Assembly: GCA_964020085.1 (NCBI GenBank)
Contig: OZ026601.1
Coordinates: 460,001-524,000 of the forward strand
Length of the DNA stretch: 64,000 bases
Direction: 5' to 3'
Origin: Micromussa lordhowensis
Lineage: Eukaryota > Cnidaria > Anthozoa > Scleractinia > Lobophylliidae
Both the position numbers and the translations under genes were made by a program. How positions within the stretch are numbered: position 1 is the stretch's first letter; the number at the start of each line of letters is the position of its first letter. The notes beneath the pieces are model-generated. The model worked only from the letters and a program-made list of their open reading frames with translations, had not been told where the DNA came from and made no database searches. Positions 23,801 through 34,850 of the stretch are shown here, one piece after another.

Positions 23801-26187
23801 TTTTCAAATGACAATGTTGGAGTGTAAAACAAAAACAAAAAAACTCTCATCAAAGTCATAATTGGTTATGTAATAGAAGCTGATTAATGACTGTGTCCTG
23901 TCTGTCTCCCCTGTAAAGCTGAGCTGAGTACAATTACTATATTGTCTTGTCCAAAGCACAAACATAATTCTGACCTATTTATATTTCTGTTCCATAGATT
24001 AGCTGGCGACAGAAGGAGACATCCTTTGGAAGGAAGATATCTTTGATTATTTATGCCAAGACCCGAAAGCGGTGCTGCACTGGAACCTAAATCAACTTTT
24101 AAACAAACGTCACTGAGTTCCACTTTGTGTCTCCTTGTAAACAAGAAAAAGAAATCATGTTAAAACAAATACATGTAATATCCTTAAATAATAACTTTAA
24201 TACAAGCCTCTCTCAAGATGATGAGTTACTAAGCATTTGCTGCAGTTTAAAGTTCACATGTTACAATTTGTGGTTTAGTAATCACCCATTGGCCAATAAT
24301 TAGCAAATTACTAATAATTTTTTAATCATTATTGCCCCTACTCTTACATACACCTGTAGCATTGAAGAAGCAAAAGGACAGGTTATAGTGGAGTTTGAAT
24401 AGCCAAGTGGCTAGTTGTTGTATTGTTGTGTTGTTGTGTTTAGGTTTATGAATTTCAATAGCTTACATGTATTTATGTTCAGTTATGAAATTCAGCAGTA
24501 TTTAGGGAGCTTGCAACCTTTTTTTCTAAATAACGCATGCTATTGTCAACTTGTAAGTAGGTTAGTACTGTAAGTAGTATTGTACGTAATGTGGCTGTTT
24601 GATGCAATGTTAGTATTGTAAGTAAGGTTGGTATTGTAATAATTAATAGAAAATGATTAATAAGGGGTACAATACATACCCATGTTGATACTGGAAATCT
24701 GTGATGAACTTTGTGATTTGAAAGGCAGGTTTCAGTGCTTCTTTTATGACCATGTTACTCTGAAGGTGGGGTCTCCAAGGACTTACATGTGCCACCAGAA
24801 TAAACTGCTGTATGTATAACACTGGATCACCTACAAACTGAAAAAGAAGTTTACATTGATCATCAGACAAAGATGCCGAGCTTTCAATAACGACAACAAA
24901 AAACTTTCAATAAGTTTCTAAACTCTTTCTCAAAGTTGTTCAAAAGAAAACAATCACGTAGTGCATTTATAATGACTATGGCAATGTTATGTTATAAAAA
25001 TAAATTAAAAATATTTCATAAAATGGAAACACAAGCACTGAAGAGAATAACCCCCTCAGAGAGGGTGGGCAGGGTGCAAAAATAAAAATACAATTTCTGG
25101 ACTTGCCCTTTATGTGCAAACTATACATGTAACTATATGTATGGTGAACCAGCTCAAAAGTCATTCTCACTAGAGTAGTCCCCAAATTTTCACCGCTCGC
25201 AGTAATTCTGTTATTTGAATTTTCTCAAAACATTTTCTAAGACACTTCACTTCCCCGCCAAGCAGATGAAGGACAAAATCCACTTGCCCCAGATAATCGG
25301 ACATGACTTCCTTTGCATGCTGGTAGGGGGTCTCAACAATCAACATTTTTAAAGGAAAATAAGATAGAGTTCCAAAAGCTCTTCTGTGAAGTAGGTACAT
25401 GTACATGCATGGAGAATTTCTGGAACAATGCAATAACAATAAATATACAGGAAATATTATTTAAAATGTTTGCTTTGTACCCATCTTGGAATAGTGCTGT
25501 CATTTCCCTGTAAAATCCTTGGTGCGCTACCTCGACTGTCAGCTACAGATACTCCAGATGAGCTTAGCATTATCCATTCTATAGCTGCTGAACCTCCAAA
25601 CAATGGCACAGATAAAAGAGGAGCACTAATGGAATCACAACAAGAACAGTAAGCAATGCAGTCAGTTTAACCACTATTCTATTACATGGTAAAGTCTTCA
25701 TCAGGCCAGTGGCCCATACAGCCAGAGCATATCCAGGTTTCTGTACAGCATGAAGTGGCTAGGAGTATTTCTACTCCACCCTGGATGAGATGCTAGTCCA
25801 CTGCAGAGTGACCCCACCCCCCTGCCCCCCCCCCCCCCCCCACCAAGCATTGCAGCTGGGTAGAGAGAGGCACTATTGAGAGTAAAGTGTCTTTCCCAGG
25901 AACATAACACAATGATCCAAGCTAGGGTTCGAAAGGGAATCACAACTATCATGACAGTAAAATTCTTTAATTCTGCAAATTGGTTGTAATCCGTCCTCTC
26001 ACCTGCAAGTAACAATCACCAATGCTGCGAAGAATATCACTAACTTTGGATGTGTGGCACAAAACAGTCCATGCTCATAACACAGACGGGAAATCAAATC
26101 GGCTCCGCTTCCTATCTCCTCGACAACTTTGGGTTCTTTGTTGGTAGCAGAAGTTCCGCTTTCCATTGTAATTCCATTTGCGCTCAT
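10087..26187 (-). CDS. SCAP: SCAP, SREBP cleavage-activating protein (24 coding exons)
   Basis: SCAP is a polytopic ER protein that binds SREBP through C-terminal WD repeats and carries it to the Golgi when sterols are low. Coding exons in transcript order: 26187-26003, 25625-25481, 24837-24680, 24133-23975, 23513-23446, 23250-23115, 22260-22152, 21922-21841, 21071-20945, 20423-20311, 20006-19912, 19495-19397, 18277-18211, 17683-17457, 16825-16497, 15800-15425, 14617-14502, 14230-13636, 13317-13232, 13033-12691, 12386-12306, 11869-11657, 11136-11074, 10269-10087. All introns are GT-AG, phases agree throughout, and the sum is 4155 nt: 1384 residues plus stop (vertebrate SCAP is about 1280). 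I start at MSANG because the frame upstream opens with GTG. Similarity to vertebrate SCAP is visible in nearly every exon, so the identification is firm. Least certain is the small exon 23446-23513, supported by phase. Confidence 0.95.
11498..11622. mobile_element. Hairpin MITE in a SCAP intron
   Basis: Inverted arms AACAACTTATTAACC...GGCCTTGCC and their near reverse complement form a hairpin of about 125 bp with the centre near 11560. It lies in the intron between exons 22 and 23, with no coding content. Confidence 0.6.
13073..13142. repeat. TTCG/GGTC microsatellite
   Basis: A short tract of TTCG repeats (about 13076-13117) is followed by GGTC repeats (13120-13140) in the intron between SCAP exons 19 and 20. 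Confidence 0.75.
13440..13612. repeat. Short inverted repeats with TGTCGTTAT motifs in a SCAP intron
   Basis: Several direct and inverted copies of CATGTCGTTATG-like words lie within about 170 bp of the intron between exons 18 and 19. This is probably a degenerate MITE; no clear target duplication was found. Confidence 0.35.
14829..15258 (-). mobile_element. Composite tRNA-derived SINE with 26-bp target duplication
   Basis: A 26-base direct repeat (AAGAATATC...GGCGAAAG) flanks the insertion at 14803-14828 and 15259-15284, in the SCAP intron between exons 16 and 17. The insert contains a tRNA-like head (14881-14952, minus strand), a body block that recurs at about 15082-15145, and an inverted segment at about 15150-15250. 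It looks like a partial dimer with a rearranged end. A long target duplication fits LINE-driven insertion. Confidence 0.75.
14881..14952 (-). other. tRNA-Thr(GGT)-like head of a SINE
   Basis: The 72-nt cloverleaf has acceptor GGCTTCA/TGAAGCC, a D-arm GCTC/GAGC, a T-arm ACGGG/CCCGT and anticodon GGT. Position 33 is C instead of the near-invariant T, and the anticodon stem has an A-C mismatch. It sits inside a repeat with a target duplication. I read it as a retroposed tRNA-derived promoter and not a working tRNA gene. Confidence 0.7.
16025..16201. mobile_element. Complete 177-bp MITE, pogo/Tigger-like, TA duplication
   Basis: The ends CAGTGGAATCCCGATTTCTC and GAGAAATCGGGATTCCACTG are near-perfect inverted repeats, with TA on both sides (16023-16024 and 16202-16203). 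Internal GGTTCGAGAAATCGG repeats are typical. It lies in the SCAP intron between exons 15 and 16. A related end (CAGTGGAACCCCC) sits at about 15835. Confidence 0.75.
16219..16382. mobile_element. Hairpin MITE next to the pogo-like MITE
   Basis: The outer arms ATAGACCAACTTCGACATATT and their near reverse complement enclose a tighter inner hairpin (GCGAGGCTCTGGGGAATAA and its complement, 16267-16322). It lies in the same SCAP intron as the 177-bp MITE, separated by under 20 bases. Confidence 0.65.
17830..17888. repeat. (ATC)n microsatellite
   Basis: About 60 bases of ATC/ACC triplets in a SCAP intron (between exons 13 and 14). Confidence 0.85.
18329..18399 (+). mobile_element. tRNA-like SINE head, degenerate
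   Basis: GGCAGCATAGCTGAGTCG opens like a tRNA with an A box, and a B-box-like GTGGTTCACGTTC precedes TGCACTGCC, which pairs with the start. It is probably the head of a tRNA-derived SINE continuing to about 18450, opposite in strand to SCAP and in the intron between exons 12 and 13. Confidence 0.5.
18518..18592. mobile_element. Hairpin MITE fragment
   Basis: GAGAACATGAGGGAAATGTAG and AAAACAC are answered by GTGTTTTCTACATTTCTCGA and GTGTTCTC, giving a hairpin of about 75 bp in a SCAP intron. Confidence 0.5.
19397..21922 (-). other. SCAP: SCAP exons 8-12: sterol-sensing domain
   Basis: Five exons encode residues 321-492, the five-helix sterol-sensing domain shared with HMG-CoA reductase, NPC1 and Patched. 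Strong blocks are [39 protein letters not shown] and FCVFALV. The three residues whose mutation makes vertebrate SCAP sterol-resistant (Y298, L315, D443) align by spacing with Y342, L359 and D487 here, all conserved. Intron 11 inside this block (19496-19911) is dominated by a polypurine tract. Confidence 0.9.
19608..19862. repeat. Polypurine tract of about 250 bp in a SCAP intron
   Basis: The plus strand here is almost only A and G (GGGAAAGG-type words), so the SCAP pre-mRNA carries a long polypyrimidine run. It occupies most of the intron between exons 11 and 12. The open frame across it (Phe/Ser/Leu-rich) is an artefact of composition. Confidence 0.85.
22152..26187 (-). other. SCAP: SCAP exons 1-7: first membrane segment and large luminal loop 1
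   Basis: Exon 1 carries the N-terminal cytosolic end ([16 protein letters not shown]) and the first hydrophobic segment ([11 protein letters not shown]). The following exons encode luminal loop 1, with recognisable blocks [21 protein letters not shown] and IQYGMTLVL. In vertebrates loop 1 binds cholesterol and contacts loop 7. About residues 1-320. The block GCLLLSPxNxW is almost unchanged from vertebrates, while much of the rest of the loop is divergent. Confidence 0.88.
25700..25935 (-). mobile_element. SINE-like repeat, copy in SCAP intron 1
   Basis: Read on the minus strand, this matches the element at 31062-31370 on the plus strand across blocks such as TCTCTCTACCCAG, GGTGGAGTAGAAATACTCCTAG and GCTGTATGGG. 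A run of about 17 C (25824-25840) interrupts it. The tRNA-like head is largely missing apart from GGGTTCGAACCC-like remnants near 25925. Confidence 0.6.
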
Positions 26188-26969
26188 TATGTGATTAATA
26201 ATCACGTCTGTAACTTTGAGAAGTGTCTTGCTTCTGTCCTCATGGACGATCTACGCCCTTTGCGTCCTTAACTTAACCGTTTCCAGAGTTTATCTTTTCA
26301 CTGAACCAAAATGGCCATGTTCAATAACACGATGTTTTTCGCGGAGATCACGAGGAACAAGTTCTCCACAGGTGTGTCAATCGCTTGGTCGAGTCTTGCC
26401 CAAGTTAGGAAAGATCAAGGAATAGCGAGTGTATCACTTCAACCCACAAATGCTGACACTCCCCTCTCCTATCCGTTTGCTGCCATTGCGCTATGCTGAT
26501 TGTGATATAACGAACAAAAATAAAGTGGCTACAAAATGTTCAAGGTCTAAAATTGGTTTCGACGCCATTTTTGTCTTCTATCGCTCTCAAGCGCATGACC
26601 GCGTGTTACAATAGAGCGTGGGCTCAGAAACAAATGGCGGGAAAAGCGATCAAATCCTTTTCTTTTCCGGACCCTATATTTCCTATATGACAACTCCTTA
26701 GGGCTTGTTTTCGTTATTCTTATTTCAGTACTTATTTCTCTCTTTTAGATGCATAAAGTTACAGACAACATCAACACTCCCTGAACATAATTCACGGCAC
26801 TGAAACGACATAAGATACAAACTCTTTTTTTATATAATTATATACATGATGTCCATGATCGTACCTTCTTTTTATTCAAGACGAGAAATCAGAAGTTTTG
26901 AATCCGAACATTACCAAAACAACAGATCCAAAAAAATTAAAAAAAATAAATACATCGACGCGAAAAGTA

Positions 26970-27136
26970 CAGTTGAGCCCGCTACTTCGAAACGAAAAAT
27001 CGTTCGAAATAGCAGGAGTTCGAAATAACCAATAGCAATAGTAAACGACTGAAGGGGGAATTCAAGGGAAATGGTTTTGAGTTCGAAATAACAAGGAATT
27101 CGAAATAACCAAGTTCGAATTAGTGGGTTCCAGCTG
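26970..27136. mobile_element. 167-bp MITE, pogo-like, TA duplication
   Basis: The ends CAGTTGAGCCCGCTACTTCG and CGAATTAGTGGGTTCCAGCTG are imperfect inverted repeats with TA on both sides (26968-26969, 27137-27138). Repeated GTTCGAAATA words inside match the design of the 16025-16201 element. Confidence 0.7.
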
Positions 27137-27337
27137 TATAGCAAAGTGAAATTTCTAAAATTGAATGACGTTCACAATGCGTCCAACATTCATATTCAAA
27201 TGAGTATCATGTAACAGTTTGATCAGTTAATCACCGATGGACCTTGAATATCCATGGACAAGTTCATCTATCGAATTTAAGTCACGCAAAAACTGCGTCA
27301 CGAGAACCATGAAAATATTCTGATTATTAAATGAATA

Positions 27338-27440
27338 CATCCTCGGAGACCGAGGGGCAGCTAGTTGGGACAATGCGATACTTTCGGGCGAGCCGCTTGG
27401 GGATTTTGGGGCATGCCCCCTCAGAACATTTTGAAATCTA
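27338..27440. mobile_element. Diverged end of the palindromic Mutator-type MITE
   Basis: CATCCTCGGAGACCGAGGGGCAG matches the terminus of the palindrome at 907-1080 for about 23 bases and then diverges. No second arm is seen nearby. It shows that the family is dispersed and not confined to the array at the left edge. Confidence 0.55.
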
Positions 27441-28760
27441 GAGGTTCGGAAATGCTATTTCCAGCGTTCTCCAAGAGCGCCAAGAGCTATTTGTAATTTA
27501 CGCGTATCGCGAATTACTTCCTACACTGTCTCAGCAAAGCAATGCAGATTGCAACGTCAATTACAAAATATCAAAACCGACTGTCTCTCAAGCGAGTGTT
27601 TTACCTGTCAGAGACTCAGAGTCAGGTATTAGTTCGTTATTAAACTGTCTGAGTTGCCTTAGAGGCAAACGCAGACTTCATCGGCATGTCGAATTATTTT
27701 TGTGCATCACCCTACATGCTACATAAATAAAAGACGTACAAATATGAATTGGGGTAATGGATACATAGAGGTTATTCAGCGGAAAGTTGTGTACTGATAC
27801 GATTGGGAGATGAGAATTTATTTTCAACATTTTGTAAATGTCTGTTTTTACTTTTGGGGTGAAAAAACTGGGGGGGGGGAAGGTATGGCCTCCCCCCCGG
27901 CCCGTCCCCTTGCTACGGAACTGCTAAATCCAATGATGTTCACTCATCAGAAAGACTGTCTCAACAAACAGGAAGACAAACGGACGATTAGTTCACCTGT
28001 TGTATTGAAAGTTTATTATTTAATGTTTACACAGAAAAGAACAGGAAACTAAAAGTGGATGGCGAGTGACTACAGTTTCTATTTGGATTTGCATGTCCCT
28101 TTGTAAAACAGCAAAACATGCGACTGAATCTCGATGCGTTTTTAAAAGATGTAAAACATCCTGCTGATGGAATTGAAAACAAATACAAGTTCGAGCTAAA
28201 TGATACCACAATGAAAAGCGAAACATTTGTTTATAAGAGAAATCTGTCCGTTGTCCCAAAATAAACGGATCAAACACAACAATGAACACCCGGCAAGGAG
28301 ATGCTAATTAGGTCAATGCTTTTATCACTAAGAAATCGACAGAAAAGAGCGATGCAACTGAACTGTGAGACAACGTATTTACTTCATCTGCTTCTTCACC
28401 CTGGCGCAAATTACAACAACATTTGGACTGCCAGGGTATTAATTAACCTGATTATCAAGAATTGTTATGTAGCTGGCGTTTTTCCCGGTACAGCGCGTAC
28501 ATTCATAGGTTAGTTCATGGTCACATGACATCTAACAATGAAACTGTTTATGGCCAAATGCCATGAGCAGGCAACATTGCGAAACTATTACGTCAAACGG
28601 GAAACAGTTCACTGTCACCCGCGAAATGTTGACCGCTATTGCACGTGATCAGAGCGTGCAGTTAAAGGTGGCCTGATGTTGCGCTGCAATCTCAGCGAGG
28701 TTTTCAAAATTTGCTTTCTTTTTATCAAGCTATTTGTTTTGCTATATAACAAATCACGTA

Positions 28761-28880
28761 ATGACTGGTCCCTTAGGGAACAGGGAATTTTGTTTCCTCG
28801 AATCGTCTCGGGATCGTCTCGGGAAACATTGAGACTTCTCGGGAAACAAAATTTTCACTGTTCCCCAAGGGATCAGTCAT
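28761..28880. mobile_element. Hairpin MITE
   Basis: ATGACTGGTCCCTTAGGGAACAG and GGAATTTTGTTTC are answered by GAAACAAAATTTTCACTGTTCC and the complement of the outer end (ATCAGTCAT). The internal TCTCGGGA repeats are also visible. No coding content. Confidence 0.65.
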
Positions 28881-29563
28881 CAAGTGTTAATTGTACACCT
28901 CAGTACACATGATAAGGCTGTCGGGTCTGCACATAGTTAGTGGAGGAGACTATGGGTCTGCACGTTGAAATTCTAAATTGCAGAGATGAAATCTCGGCAG
29001 AAATTTTTGCCCGGAAGCAAGCCCAGTGGAAGGTAAATCAGTGCTGCAAAAAAGATAAGAAAAGGAGGAAAAGGAAAGGCCAAAAAAAAAATTAAAATCC
29101 CGAAAAGCCTAAAGACGGAGGTCACTCTGGTCAAATTTTGATTTCAGTGTATGCCCGAGCAAAAATGTCGTAAAACGCGGAGCTGGTGTAAAGAAAGGCA
29201 TGCCATCATGCTGCAAATGCCTTTTTGAGTAGATTGGAGCTAATTTGGCTCATATGCAGGCCGAAAATCTCCCAAATGCGAGTCAATGGGTGAAAAGGAA
29301 CGTCTCTCCATCGGAAAATTAGTGTGTAAGCAAATAACAAAATAAAAAGTATGTGTCGAATCCTGTGAAAGCCTGAAAAATTTTTTAAGGTAATTTTCCA
29401 GTAGTGCTACGGTTGCATTCGCATCTCTCATCGAAAAAATTTATAGTTGTCAACAGAGACGGATTTAATTTAACGATGTTTTTTGCTCTTGCACTTCAAT
29501 GGCTTCCAATCTTTGAAATGTTTTGGTCATGAAAAAATCTCAGTATGAAATAAAAACATCATA

Positions 29564-29708
29564 CCATGGAAAGTGCTTGAACGATTTTTATTCACTCGTT
29601 GCGATACATCCAAAAAAATTCACTTGCTCGCTGCGCTAACTCGTCCGTTTTTTTCTTGCATCGCAACTCGTGAATAAAAATATTTTATGCGCACAAGTTT
29701 CCATGGAA
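29564..29708. mobile_element. Hairpin MITE with CCATGGAAA ends
   Basis: The left arm (CCATGGAAAGTGCTTGAACG, then TTTTATTCACTCGTTGCGAT) is answered by ATCGCAACTCGTGAATAAAA and TTTCCATGG at the right. About 145 bp, with the centre near 29635. Confidence 0.6.
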
Positions 29709-31061
29709 TAACGCCTATTTTATTTTATTAAGGTGCGGTTAATGGCACGCGATTTCGTGCTTTTATCTTGATCAAGTCGGTGTGCTATTCAGAGCAGTTT
29801 TTATCAGGAACTGCAAGTGGTTTCATACGTCCGGTGATAAATACAGAACTATTAGGACTAAAATTAACATTAAAAGGTTATTACAGTAAACAGAGATCCG
29901 GCTGAGGAACCCTGGCTGCCAACTCATAATAATTCTGATTGCTCCGTCATTAATCAACTCTTAATGATATCAAGAGCTTAAAAACAAGATGATGAAAAGA
30001 TCATCTGAGTTTTCAATGGAATTCTTATTCGAATTTAAACGTCTTTATACCGAATCTTTTACGTCCTGTGCAGATCAGAGATTCGATAAAATAGCACTTT
30101 TTCCGTCTTCACAAGGCCTTAGCGTCTTCTCTGCCGGAACCAAGAACGATTAACACAAAATAAAGATTTACACTAATGACCTGGTGTAAGAGCCCTTCGA
30201 GTCTTAAAGGTGGAAAAAAGCAAACACACAAATAAACGAAAAAAGCCGACAACGCTGATAAGACAACTGATTTGTGACATTCTAAACAGTATAGGCTAGA
30301 ACCAGCAGTAAATAGGAAAATAGCTCTACTTTTAGCAGGAAATCGCGTCATTTAGCAAGGAACTAACTCTTTAAGGAGTAGCGGCTAGTAACGCACCATT
30401 GTCGCGTTCAGTAGTTCTAATAAGGTAAGAAGTTTTGACTCTTTTTGAGACGATAACCACAGCAAAAACTGTACGCAAAAAAAAAAAAAAAAAAAAAAAA
30501 CGAACGTTGTTGTTGGGCAAGTAACAAAATGAATACAAAAGAAACGGTACTAATCCTAACCTTGAGCATTCAACTCTGACATGTCTTAGGCAAGTCCATT
30601 CTATGTTTGATTATTTTCTCAGTTTAATTTCGATCACGTTCCATGGCCGTGGCAGGCTATTCAGCTATAAAGCTCGAAAGCGGATATCCGAATAAACTCT
30701 ATCGCGCTTACAAATGCAACAATCACCATGAACAATTGAAAGTGCTTATAAGAACACTGTTAAGAATGTTTCTGGTTCAAATGGCAAAAAACTGAAAACA
30801 AACACGGATCATTCTGCCTCAGTCAGAAAACTAGACGTACTTACAAAAAGAGTACATATTAAGATCTATTAAGAAAGGCAAAAATTTTCATAAATTAAAT
30901 GAGTGCTGCCGTTGTTGTTGGATCAAATGACGCGGGAATCTCCTTAAATCAGTCGTCAAACCTTTCAGATTGCTAACTTTCAGATTTTTGATTTTCACAT
31001 CATCATGATCCAGAGAAGCTCAGTTCGAACGGATGTTATTTCTGCAGTAAACTGTGGAGGA

Positions 31062-31370
31062 ACAGTGGTCTTATGGTCAGCAGGGTTAGCGCGCAGGGAG
31101 ACTCCGGATCTCAAGTGGTCTCAGTTCAAGCCCTGGTTGGGGTTCTTCTGTTGTGTTTTTGGGCATAAGTGAGAGTTAAACTCTCACAGTGTCTCTCTCC
31201 ACCCAGGTGTCATGATAAATAACTACCGGCGAATTTAATGATGGGGGTAACCCTGCGACGGAGTAGCATCTTATCTATTGAGGAGTAGAAATACTTCTAG
31301 TCGCGTAAATGCAGAAACAAGGATAAGCTCCAGCTATATGGACTCTTTGTCTGACGCAGACGTGACATTA
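31062..31370 (+). mobile_element. tRNA-derived SINE, plus-strand copy
   Basis: A tRNA-like head (A-box-like GGTCAGCAGGGTTAGCGCG, B-box-like TCAGTTCAAGCCC) is followed by a body that matches the copy at 25700-25935 in opposite orientation. There is no coding content. Confidence 0.6.
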
Positions 31371-34300
31371 CACTGTGGTGAATTAGCTTTTCAGTCCAAT
31401 GATATTACTATTCTTTTTTTAATTTTCTTTTGACTTTTTTTATCTCTTTTACGTAACCCAAAGCGCGTTTCAGTTTTTGTTGTCAGTTTCCGGTTTCTTC
31501 AGCACTACAGCACTATAACTACACCCTTTGAGTAAAACCATTTTGAGGTTATTTTTGTTTTACCAATCTCCTTTTCGGGCTATTTTCAAATTGCCGGAAA
31601 CTTACAATATCAACCAGGCAACATACCGTCCAGATGTTATCAAAACATCAAAACAAATACAGCGTAAAGCAGAAACCCACAATATAATCCAATAATCCTT
31701 CCTGTATCCCTAATCCTGCTCAAAGTTATTTTCTTACAAAACAGTGTTTACATACTTGGAGAGGAAAACATTTGCCCTCCATCACTTAACTTCAATGAGG
31801 ATTCTACCGTTAAACTTTCAACTCAATGGACTATTTCCTATTTCCCTTGTGCCTCTCTTTCAAAATGAGGCAAGGTTAATTTCAATTTGACTCGCTGCAT
31901 AGAAATATAATAATTATACGTACAATTCTATCTCGTATGAAATTGTTGCATTTATTTTGTCTCGTTTAAAATAACCCGGGTTTCATTTTGAACGAGACAA
32001 ACGCCTATCGTAAGCGGCGCTGATATTTCAGTAGTACCTCAGCTTTTTTTCTATTCACAAGACTAAAATTCCGGCACTGGCGCCCTCCACAGAGCCAAAC
32101 GTATCTCTTCTAATCTTAACAACGAAATCGAAACAATTGAAAAAACCGGCTTTCCTAAATGCTGGGTACCCTAAGTGCTTTATTTCCCAAACAGTGAACA
32201 GTTTCCTTAATGAGTTCGCCTGTAGACGATGTTTTAATTCCCAGTTTCCTCTTTGAAGAACGCAAGAAAGTTTTCATTAAGCTCCCTTAATTACTGTAAT
32301 AAGAACGAAAAACTTACTAAAAGCTTTATTCCCAAACTAAACAATTTCACGAATTCCAAGTACATTTTCATCATCCTATGGAAACAAGACAAATCAAAAG
32401 CCTTTTCAATCTTAAACAGAAAAACACTCACAGATCACACGCAGTCTACAAAGGCCCGGGGGCTGTTCTTGTGTTGACAGCTACATTCGTGGTGAGATTG
32501 TGAGAAATGTGCTGGTGCGATTTGATGAACATATGACTCTAAGCCTGTCCTTCATCTACGTGTGAATCCTTCGCATTCTTTTAGCTGACGCATACTTTGC
32601 ACGGCTTAATCCACTACAAAGCGTAGAATCTTCGAAGGCCTATTGATTACAACAATGGAAACAATCTTTAAACATACAGGTTCATTGCTACATTGCGAAA
32701 CTGTTTCCATCGAGAATTACGTAACTAATATATTAAATACACAATTAAAGGCGGTCTTTACTTACCCTGAAGATGACCTAGTGTCGAAAACGTTCAGTGT
32801 TTTTACTTTTTAACTCTTTTAGCCTTGTAAATAGAAAATTTGAACCAAAGCGAATATTATGGACATCGGCTTTTTATATTATTCAAGGCTTTAGTAACAG
32901 ACCTCAGTAAGGATTCCCTTTTCCAATACTACCAGCGAACATAAAAATCAGTATTCGGTGAAATATTAGACGTATAATCAAAAGAGAGGATTACAGGCCT
33001 AACCTCAATTTTTTTTGTGTTAGTGATTTAGTTCCTTGACAAATTAAAGCTAACAAGTCCAAAGGTCCTAAAGGAAAATGATATGTAGATCTTACCACCA
33101 AGAATCAAATTATCTTGAATTAGTACAGATCCTTTAGGATTAGAAGCTCTAAAAAATATCAAAACTAGGATATCAGGCGGCAAACAAATGAAGCACACCG
33201 GTTGCTGAGAATTGACGGTCCGGGGTGGGGCGGGGGTACTCGGGTCAGCCTTTGTTGAATCGAAGCAGATTCGAAAATATTTACAAAACTCCAGCTGTTA
33301 TATCATAAATAGGTTAAATGGTAGATTATTCTATAACTGTGAGAAAGGCCATCCCATCATGATCGTCAATGCTGTGGGACAAATGATATGCGACCTGATC
33401 ATCTTGGCAGCACTCTATCGGACCCATTACTTGACTCGCTGCCGTCAACACGCACCACTCTCCCGGAAAAGTACACGCTCTTCCTCAGAAAGTGGGTTCC
33501 GCTAGTTAAAAATCGAGTTAGGTTCCATGGGAACAAATACCAACACACTCGCGAGCCGGCTTACTTTGAAAGTGTCAGGAAAATTAAATTCAGAATTGGC
33601 TATCTTTTGCCCTAATCAGAAAACTCAAGTTTGGCCGGCAATATAAAATAATTTGATCATATGGTTATCGTGTTTAACATTTTCATGGCTTATTGCCTTC
33701 TCGAGCTCAATCATTATTGTTTTGACCTTCTTCGTCTTCGTCAACAGAAAGCTGCACATGCGCAGTATATTGACACTGATCCTTTAACATGTCTTTCGTC
33801 ATCTGTTAAGGATTCAATATTTCCACATTCTGACCTACATTTAGTATTGCTGCTGCTTCCGGCTTATATAATACGACTATCTCAGCGGCGGCTCGAGCGA
33901 GCAACTCCTGCACACTGCCGCAAGTATACCATTTCATTAGTTGCTTTTGCTATTCCCGACCGCGAGAATGCTGAATTTCAATTGTTATGCCGTTATTTGA
34001 CTAAAGACCAAATTGTATACAACAGCAATTGCGTCAAACATTTAAAACAGTAAAAACTCTAGGAATCTTAATTAAGGCTGGGACCCGGCTTCATTGAACA
34101 CCATTGCCAGAAATTAATCACCAACTATTGCCCTCAGCTGAAAGAACTTGATCACTCCACTCGCTAACTCATAAACCTCACAGGCTCAGACATACGATCC
34201 TTACTGAGCGATGAATGAAATCTTAGCTACATGATAATGAGATTTTGGTATTATTGAAGGCCACCACGCTCTTAAACGAAATAAAGGGAAACCTTTGTTT

Positions 34301-34550
34301 TATCTCAGCGATTGCGGCCCACCCCAGTCACTGTTACGATGATAATTAAACATACCATTGAATCACGCATTATTATTAGAACATTTCCAATGAAAACGAT
34401 TGAAAGATTCTATAGAGTCAACGATAACTCTCAGGTAGAGCTTACCAAAACGAAGAGGAATTAGTTGTTATGAAAAAATACTGTTACCGTTTCAAAAGAA
34501 AGCACTTAAGAGAGGGAAACTTTTCGTTCCGTGTACATATATCTTATTGA

Positions 34551-34850
34551 CCGTGCGCGAGGGCCGTACTGTACGGACCGAGCGCAGCGAGCCCAGTCCG
34601 TAAAATAGACCTCGGGCCGATATTCTCCCAGTACGGTCCAGAGCAAGCTTGGTTAATAAGAGATTTATTATACGACTAAAGAAAGCTTTGAAGACGGGTT
34701 TTCACAAATTCCATGCACAAGTGCGGGACCATTCGGGACAATGTCCGCTCCAATACTTAGAGAATATTGGACCGGCAATAGAGCATTTTGATTGGTTGAT
34801 TTTAGTTATTGGCCCTCTGACTGCCTGAGTCGTGTAACAAAGTGTGATAA
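34551..34850. mobile_element. MITE-like repeat, copy 1 of a pair
   Basis: GAGGGCCGTACTGTACGG, GAGCGCAGCGAG, CCTCGGGCCGATATTC and TTTTAGTTATTGGCCCTCTGA recur at 57950-58145 in the receptor kinase gene. Internal inverted words (GGCCGTACTG/CAGTACGG) suggest a foldback element. Borders are approximate. Confidence 0.6.

Noticed and set aside
26311..26499. Possible first exon of a gene divergent from SCAP (ATG context and GGTGTG donor)
   Set aside because: The peptide resembles no known protein start, and no continuing exons were found on the plus strand.
33661..34053. 130-codon open frame in the gene-poor interval
   Set aside because: No domain, no partner exons and no codon pattern like the real genes. 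A TATATAATA word lies inside it but proves nothing.
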